Source: Acidimicrobiales bacterium (GTDB lineage: Bacteria; Actinomycetota; Acidimicrobiia; Acidimicrobiales; SZUA-35). Taken from it: a stretch of 64,000 nt of DNA. Positions within the stretch are counted from its first letter, which is position 1. Each line of letters opens with the position of its first letter. The notes under the pieces are model-generated. The model was not told where the DNA came from. It did no database searches and saw nothing but the letters and a program-made list of their open reading frames with translations. Positions 59,625 through 64,000 of the stretch are shown in pieces. The position numbers and the translations under genes are program-made. The stretch covers positions 48,644 to 112,643 of the forward strand of contig JAHDBV010000005.1 in NCBI GenBank assembly GCA_020630195.1, in the 5' to 3' direction.

Positions 59625-61259
59625 GTGGCCCTCGCCGTCGCCGCGGCCACGGCGACACCCGTGCACGGCGAGGTGCCCTGGCACGTCGACCGGGCGCTCG
59701 GCGCCGTCGCGCCTGCGGAGCTCGCCGGACCCCGCCTGGTCGGCATGGTGCACGAGGTGTGTGCCGCCGCGACCGATCGTCGTCGGCGTGGCGCCTGGTA
59801 CACCCCGCCCCACGTCGTGTCCGGACTGGTCGAACTGATCTGGGCGAGTGGTGGTCCGGCGACCGGGGTGTTCGACCCGTGCGCGGGCGGTGGCGCGATG
59901 TTGCTCGCGGTCGCCGACCGCCTCGTGGCCGACGGCACCGATCCGGCCGTCGCCATCCGCTCCGTGGCCGGGACCGACGTGGATGCCGGCGCCGCCTCGG
60001 TGGCCGAGGCCGGGCGCTGGTGGTGGGCGGCCGAGCACGGGGTCGATCCGGGCCCGGTGACCGTGCACCGTGCCGATGCGTTGTCCTCCGACGGTCCGGT
60101 GGCCGCCGACCTGGTGCTCGGCAATCCGCCGTTCGGGTCGCCGCTGCGTCGTGAGGTGGCCGAACGGGGTGCGGTCACCGCGATCCGCGATCGCCATCCC
60201 GGCGTGCTCGGGCCCTACGCCGACATCGCCGCCGCGCACGTGCTCGCCGCGTCGGAGCGTCTCGGGGCCGGTGGCCGCCTGTGTCTGGTGATGCCGCAGT
60301 CGTTGTTCACGGGGCGCGACACCGAGGGTCTCCGGGCCCGCCTCGCCGACACGACCACGTTGGAGGCCGTCTGGATCTCCGCCGAGCCCGTCTTCGACGC
60401 GGGCGCGCGGGTCGGTGCGGTCGTGGTGCGGCGCCGCCCGGGGCCGGACGTCGACGGCGACACCCGTCCGATCCGGATCCGGCCACACCTCGCCGCCGGA
60501 CCGTCCGTCGAGGCACTCGGGGCGACGGCGGAGGCGCCGACCTCGTGGGCGGCCGCCGCCACCGCGGCACTCGGCGCCCCGGCCCTGCGATGGACGCCGG
60601 ATTCCCGCACGGTCGGTGACCTGGCCCGCTGCACGGCCGGGTTCCGCGACGAGTTCTACGCCATCGCCGCCGCCACCCGTGTGGGTGAACCCGACGACAC
60701 CCGACCGACCGTGGCCACCGTCGGGTGCGTCGACCCGCTCCGCCTCGACACCGACGGGCCGGTGCGACTCCGGCGTGTGGACGTCACCCGACCGGTGCTC
60801 GACGCCGACGCACTCGATCCGGCCACCCGACGTTGGTGGGAACAACTCGCCGTCCCGAAGGTGATCGTCGCCACCCAGTCGAGGGTCCTCGAGCCCGTGG
60901 TCGACCGAGACGGCAGCGTCGTGCCCGTCACACCCCTCATCTCGGTCGTGCCGGACGACCCGGCCGACGGCAACCGGATCGCCGCGGTCCTCCTCGCGCC
61001 GCCGGTGGTGCGGTGGATGTGGGAGCGACGCCTCGGTGCCGCCCTGACGACCCAGGGCATCGCCGCCCGAGCGGCCGACCTCGCCGAGGTCCCGCTGCCG
61101 TCGGATCGGGCCGCCTGGTCGTTCGCGGTGGATGCCGTCGAAGCCGGGGACGTGCTGCGGGCGGCGTCGCACATGATCGACGCCTACGACGCCGATCCGG
61201 ACCTGCTCGGCTGGTGGATCGACCGGCTGGGTCGGAACTCCGATGAAGGCGACGGGTGA
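59625..61259 (+). CDS. Orphan N6-adenine-type DNA methyltransferase-like protein (start uncertain)
   Basis: 544 residues from GTG 59625. SAM-binding motif I is FDPCAGGGAMLLAV and catalytic motif IV is VLGNPPFGSPL, as in N6-adenine methyltransferases of the type I HsdM/Eco57I kind. LCLVMPQSLFTGRD follows, as in these enzymes. The C-terminal third is a probable target-recognition or DNA-binding region. No endonuclease, specificity subunit or defence gene is adjacent. The frame stays open through the helicase stop, where CTG 59556 overlaps as CTGA; GTG 59625 is the first standard start codon. Confidence 0.75.
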   Translation: MALAVAAATATPVHGEVPWHVDRALGAVAPAELAGPRLVGMVHEVCAAATDRRRRGAWYTPPHVVSGLVELIWASGGPATGVFDPCAGGGAMLLAVADRLVADGTDPAVAIRSVAGTDVDAGAASVAEAGRWWWAAEHGVDPGPVTVHRADALSSDGPVAADLVLGNPPFGSPLRREVAERGAVTAIRDRHPGVLGPYADIAAAHVLAASERLGAGGRLCLVMPQSLFTGRDTEGLRARLADTTTLEAVWISAEPVFDAGARVGAVVVRRRPGPDVDGDTRPIRIRPHLAAGPSVEALGATAEAPTSWAAAATAALGAPALRWTPDSRTVGDLARCTAGFRDEFYAIAAATRVGEPDDTRPTVATVGCVDPLRLDTDGPVRLRRVDVTRPVLDADALDPATRRWWEQLAVPKVIVATQSRVLEPVVDRDGSVVPVTPLISVVPDDPADGNRIAAVLLAPPVVRWMWERRLGAALTTQGIAARAADLAEVPLPSDRAAWSFAVDAVEAGDVLRAASHMIDAYDADPDLLGWWIDRLGRNSDEGDG

Positions 61260-61266
61260 GCAGCGC

Positions 61267-61272
61267 TAGCCT
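61267..61272 (+). promoter_or_regulatory. -10 box TAGCCT of metX
   Basis: It ends 6 nt before ATG 61279, 8 bp after the methyltransferase stop. Confidence 0.65.
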
Positions 61273-61278
61273 GATGCC

Positions 61279-62481
61279 ATGACGGGGTCCGAGCTGCCGC
61301 TTCAGCCGCCGACCCCGGTCGGCCCGGCCCTCCCCGTCACGGGTGCCTGGATGCCGGGTGACGATCCCGGTCGTCGGCAGTTCGCGGTGATCAACCAGGG
61401 CCGTCCGTTCGCCCTCGAGGGTGGCGGGGTGCTGCCCGAGGCGACGGTCGCCTACGAGACCTGGGGCACGCTCGACGCCGATGCCGGCAACGCCGTGCTC
61501 CTGTGCCACGCGCTCACGGGTGATGCCCATGCCGCCGGCCCCTCCGGCCCCGGCCATCCGACGCCGGGCTGGTGGGACGAGCTCATCGGCCCCGGCAAGC
61601 CGCTCGACACCGACCGCTACTTCGTCGTGTGCGTCAACGTGATCGGCGGGTGCCAGGGCTCGACCGGTCCGGCGAGCGCCCACCCCGACGACGGTCGGCC
61701 GTGGGGCCCTCGCTTCCCGGTCGTGTCGATCCGTGACATCGTCCGCTCCCAGGCCTGCCTCGCCGAGCTGCTCGGCATCGACGAATGGCTCTGCGTGATC
61801 GGCGGGTCGATGGGCGGGATGCAGGCCCTCGAGTGGACCGTGATGTTCCCCGACCGTGTCCGGTCGTCGATCAACATCGCCTCGACCACCGCGGCGTCGC
61901 CGTTCCAGATCGGCTGGAGCCAGATGGGCCGCCGGGCGATCATCAACGACCCGGGCTGGCACGACGGCTGGTACTACGACGCCGAGCCGGGCGACGGCCC
62001 CCACCGGGGCCTCGCACTCGCTCGTTCGATCGCGCACATCCACTACCGCTCCGACGAGTCGTTCGATCAGCGATTCGGCCGGGCCACGGTCGACAAGCTC
62101 GACCGGTTCCAGATGTGGGACCGGTTCCAGGTCGAGGGGTACCTCGACTATCAGGGGGACAAGCTCGTGCGTCGGTTCGACGCCAACAGCTACCTCGTCC
62201 TCAACAAGACGATGGACCTGCACGACATCGGCCGTGACCGGGGCGGCGTCGACGCCGCCCTCGGTCGGGTCTCCTGCCCGACGCTCGTGGGATCGGTGTC
62301 GTCCGACATCCTCTACACGCCACGCCAGCAGCAGGAGCTCGTGGCCGGTCTCGACGCCGCCGGCAAGGACGTCGAGTACGTGATGATCGATTCGGTACAC
62401 GGCCACGACGGCTTCCTGATGGAGTTCGCCAAGCTGGCACCCGCGATCGAGCAGTTCGTGGCCGACCAGGCCAAGTCCTGA
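61279..62481 (+). CDS. metX: Homoserine O-acetyltransferase
   Basis: Acylates homoserine for methionine synthesis by direct sulfhydrylation or transsulfuration. 400 residues, alpha/beta hydrolase fold. Nucleophile Ser177 in GGSMGGMQALEW, catalytic Asp/His in the C-terminal part (VHGHDGFLME), and VNVIGGCQGSTGPAS and ALTGDAHAAGP as MetX marks. Acetyl rather than succinyl donor is assumed from family norms and not proven by sequence here. No metY adjacent. Confidence 0.93.
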   Translation: MTGSELPLQPPTPVGPALPVTGAWMPGDDPGRRQFAVINQGRPFALEGGGVLPEATVAYETWGTLDADAGNAVLLCHALTGDAHAAGPSGPGHPTPGWWDELIGPGKPLDTDRYFVVCVNVIGGCQGSTGPASAHPDDGRPWGPRFPVVSIRDIVRSQACLAELLGIDEWLCVIGGSMGGMQALEWTVMFPDRVRSSINIASTTAASPFQIGWSQMGRRAIINDPGWHDGWYYDAEPGDGPHRGLALARSIAHIHYRSDESFDQRFGRATVDKLDRFQMWDRFQVEGYLDYQGDKLVRRFDANSYLVLNKTMDLHDIGRDRGGVDAALGRVSCPTLVGSVSSDILYTPRQQQELVAGLDAAGKDVEYVMIDSVHGHDGFLMEFAKLAPAIEQFVADQAKS

Positions 62482-62506
62482 CCTCGAACGATCCGGTCTC
62501 GTTCCC

Positions 62507-63289
62507 GTGCCCGAGATCATCGAGATCGAGATCTATCGACGTCAGGGTGAGGCGATGCTCGGCCGTCGGATCGAGCGGGTCGTCGCGGACGACGACTGGT
62601 TCCTCAAAGAGGGCGCCACGGCCGAGGCCGTCGCCGCGGTCTGTGAGGGTGCCGTGGTCGACGCCGTGCGTCGACGGGGCAAGCTCATGCTCGTCGATCT
62701 GTCCAGCGGGGTGACCCTCGGATGGCGCTATGGCATGACGGGCCGCCTGCTCGTCGACGGTGCCGCCGAGATCGAGCACCTGGAGTACTCCTCGATGCGG
62801 AACGAACCCGCCTGGGACCGGTTCGTGGTCCACTTCGATGACGGCGGTTCGGCCCGGATCCGTGATCCCCGTCGACTCGGTGGAGTGTCGATCGACCCCG
62901 ACGAGTCGGCCCTCGGGGTCGACGCGTTCGACGCCGCCCCGGCCGTGATCCGGGATCGGGTCGCCGTCGGGCGGGTCGCGTTGAAAGCCCGCCTGCTCGA
63001 CCAGACCCGCATCGCCGGCATCGGCAACCTGATCGCGGACGAGACGATGTGGCGGGCCGGTCTCGACCCCGCCCGTCCGGCGGGGGAGCTGAGTCCGAAC
63101 GAGCAACGACGCCTCGCGACCCACCTCCGCGCCGTCCTCGACGATTTCCTCCGTGACGGGGGCAGCCACACCGGTCGACTCCAGGATCACCGGGTGCGGG
63201 GAGGTGTCTGTCCGCGTTGTGGCACGACGCTCGATCGGCGTGAGATCGGTGGTCGCACGACGTTCTCGTGCCCGCAACACCAGTCGTGA
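62507..63289 (+). CDS. Fpg/Nei-family DNA glycosylase, variant zinc finger
   Basis: 260 residues. The N-terminal Pro2-Glu3 catalytic pair is kept (PEIIEIEIYRR), and the helix-two-turn-helix domain has LLDQTRIAGIGNLIADE. The C-terminal zinc finger reads CPRCG ... CPQHQ, so the fourth ligand is His instead of Cys. FGR-type beta-hairpin residues are less clear than in canonical MutM. It excises oxidised bases; 8-oxoguanine versus pyrimidine preference is not predictable. GTG start at 62507, 25 bp after metX. Confidence 0.85.
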   Translation: MPEIIEIEIYRRQGEAMLGRRIERVVADDDWFLKEGATAEAVAAVCEGAVVDAVRRRGKLMLVDLSSGVTLGWRYGMTGRLLVDGAAEIEHLEYSSMRNEPAWDRFVVHFDDGGSARIRDPRRLGGVSIDPDESALGVDAFDAAPAVIRDRVAVGRVALKARLLDQTRIAGIGNLIADETMWRAGLDPARPAGELSPNEQRRLATHLRAVLDDFLRDGGSHTGRLQDHRVRGGVCPRCGTTLDRREIGGRTTFSCPQHQS

Positions 63290-63300
63290 TCGGGCTGCGG

Positions 63301-63306
63301 TAGGTT
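63301..63306 (+). promoter_or_regulatory. -10 box TAGGTT
   Basis: It ends 8 nt before ATG 63315. Confidence 0.6.
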
Positions 63307-63314
63307 CGGCGCCG

Positions 63315-63659
63315 ATGTTGCTGCTCATCGCCGCCGACACCGGTCGCACCGGTGACGTGATCAACGCCGTCATCCTCGGGTTCCTCATCGTGGCCGCCCT
63401 GCTCGCCGTCTCGACGATCTGGTTCTGGCGCCACACCGACCCCCGGCGTCGCCGTGGTCGGGTGGTCGACGTGCAACCGATCGAGGTCCGGGTCGACGGT
63501 CACGTCCCGGCCCCGGGGGAGCGCGGTTCGGTCTGGTCCGATGCTCCCGTGTCGTCGCAGTTCCACGGTGGTGATGCGGGGCTCAGCGATGACGACTGGG
63601 CCCGCATGACGGCGCCGAACCGTCGTGGCGGTGGGTCGTCGATCCACGGTCGAGGCTAG
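63315..63659 (+). CDS. Small membrane protein with cytoplasmic tail
   Basis: 114 residues. One membrane helix (about 16-38, VINAVILGFLIVAALLAVSTIWFW) is followed at once by a basic patch (RHTDPRRRRGR), so the C-terminus is probably inside. The tail contains polar low-complexity segments (GDAGLSDDDW). No family recognised. Its TAG stop is the first half of the next gene's -10 box. Confidence 0.6.
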   Translation: MLLLIAADTGRTGDVINAVILGFLIVAALLAVSTIWFWRHTDPRRRRGRVVDVQPIEVRVDGHVPAPGERGSVWSDAPVSSQFHGGDAGLSDDDWARMTAPNRRGGGSSIHGRG

Positions 63660-63662
63660 GTT
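63657..63662 (+). promoter_or_regulatory. -10 box TAGGTT built on a stop codon
   Basis: Stop TAG 63657-63659 continues as TAGGTT, ending 6 nt before GTG 63669. Confidence 0.6.
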
Positions 63663-63668
63663 CGGGAC

Positions 63669-63890
63669 GTGTCCGGATTCGATCCCAACGAGATGATCCA
63701 ACGGTTCGCCGAGCGAGCCCAGGCCGTGCGGCAGCGTCAGCTCCCACCGGTCGGGGGTGACGAACGCAAGATGTTCATCGAGCAGGCCGAGCGTGACTTC
63801 ATGGACTTCGCCATGATCGCCGACGCGACGCCCGAGCTCGTCGACGGCGTGCTGACCCTGACGATCGACCTGCGATCCGACGGCGACTGA
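63669..63890 (+). CDS. 73-residue acidic protein of unknown function
   Basis: Helical N-terminus (FDPNEMIQRFAERAQAVRQRQLPP) and a short strand-rich C-terminus (LVDGVLTLTIDLRSDGD). No membrane segment, cysteines or recognised motif. Reality is supported by the -10 box and tight packing between the preceding gene and the tRNA promoter. Confidence 0.6.
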   Translation: MSGFDPNEMIQRFAERAQAVRQRQLPPVGGDERKMFIEQAERDFMDFAMIADATPELVDGVLTLTIDLRSDGD

Positions 63891-63932
63891 CACCCGGGTG
63901 AAATCGGGGTGGGGGCGGAGGCCACGGCTCGC

Positions 63933-63938
63933 TATCCT
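63933..63938 (+). promoter_or_regulatory. -10 box TATCCT of tRNA-Gly
   Basis: It is placed 14 nt before the mature tRNA 5' end, allowing a short 5' leader. Confidence 0.6.
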
Positions 63939-63952
63939 CACCGGACCAACAT

Positions 63953-64000
63953 GCGGACGTAGCTCAGCTGGTAGAGCATCACCTTGCCAAGGTGAGGGTC
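63953..64000 (+). tRNA. tRNA-Gly (GCC anticodon), 3' part outside the window
   Basis: Acceptor strand GCGGACG, TA, D-arm GCTC-loop-GAGC, anticodon stem TCACC/GGTGA with loop TTGCCAA, hence anticodon GCC. The variable loop begins at GGGTC and the window then ends, so T-arm and acceptor 3' half are not seen. Confidence 0.92.

Noticed and set aside
58090..59658. Long minus-strand frame antisense to the DEAD-box helicase
   Set aside because: Same shadow effect; no motif, no promoter, and full overlap with a conserved gene.
59625..61259. Restriction-modification or phage-defence island
   Set aside because: No endonuclease, specificity subunit, integrase or known defence gene in the neighbourhood, and composition matches the rest of the window.

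Overview
The window is a dense, very GC-rich chromosomal segment, probably from a free-living high-GC actinobacterium. The placement rests on CarD, small DUF3039 and DUF2510/RDD membrane proteins, a LexA paired with a divergent LysM-type membrane protein, a MurA with Asp in place of the catalytic Cys, and many genes that begin 6-8 nt after a TAnnnT box with no room for a Shine-Dalgarno sequence. Secreted DUF4214 proteins and a proteobacterial-size DapD point towards an Acidimicrobiia/Ilumatobacter-like lineage; that finer placement is inference. I saw no insertion sequence, prophage, CRISPR array or rRNA. The only RNA gene recognised by family is a partial tRNA-Gly at the right edge.

Layout. 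0-10 kb: choline-sulfatase (partial), a membrane endonuclease/phosphatase-fold protein divergent from miaB, a PEP-mutase-family lyase, small membrane and lipid-binding proteins, and a LysR regulator facing inositol-phosphate synthase across a clear inverted-repeat operator. 10-20 kb: the miaA-dapF-hflX operon, a DapC-type aminotransferase, two secreted DUF4214 proteins, then dapD and dapE. Four lysine/diaminopimelate steps thus lie within 9 kb. 20-30 kb: helicase hrpB, a DUF455 protein, an SOS locus (lexA, three LexA boxes, a LysM-type division-inhibitor candidate), a lytic transglycosylase, a reductase-like protein, and class II ribonucleotide reductase nrdJ behind a 400-bp region with operator-like repeats and a structured leader RNA.

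30-43 kb: two convergent Thr/Ser-rich membrane proteins, a molybdopterin oxidoreductase, folate cyclo-ligase, an esterase, a rhodanese, a nucleoside hydrolase-ribokinase pair, galE, a duplicated RDD pair and carD. 43-56 kb: a metallo-beta-lactamase-fold protein without metal ligands, a DmdC-like acyl-CoA dehydrogenase, and five related lipoprotein or membrane-anchored Asp-box proteins around lgt, ending at murA. 56-64 kb: a kinase-like phosphotransferase, a serine hydrolase, a one-domain nucleotidyl cyclase, a DEAD-box helicase followed by an orphan adenine-type methyltransferase, metX, an Fpg/Nei glycosylase, two small proteins and tRNA-Gly.

Shared themes are cell-wall precursor supply and remodelling (diaminopimelate genes, murA, lytic transglycosylase, lgt and surface proteins), A37 modification of tRNA (miaA and miaB), and DNA supply and repair (lexA, nrdJ, glycosylase). 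The most unusual observations are the 16-bp closing helix of the nrdJ leader, the recurring fusion of a stop codon with the next gene's -10 box, the Asp-box protein cluster around lgt, the Ser replacing a catalytic Cys in DapF, and two junctions where an in-frame CTG overlaps the upstream stop.
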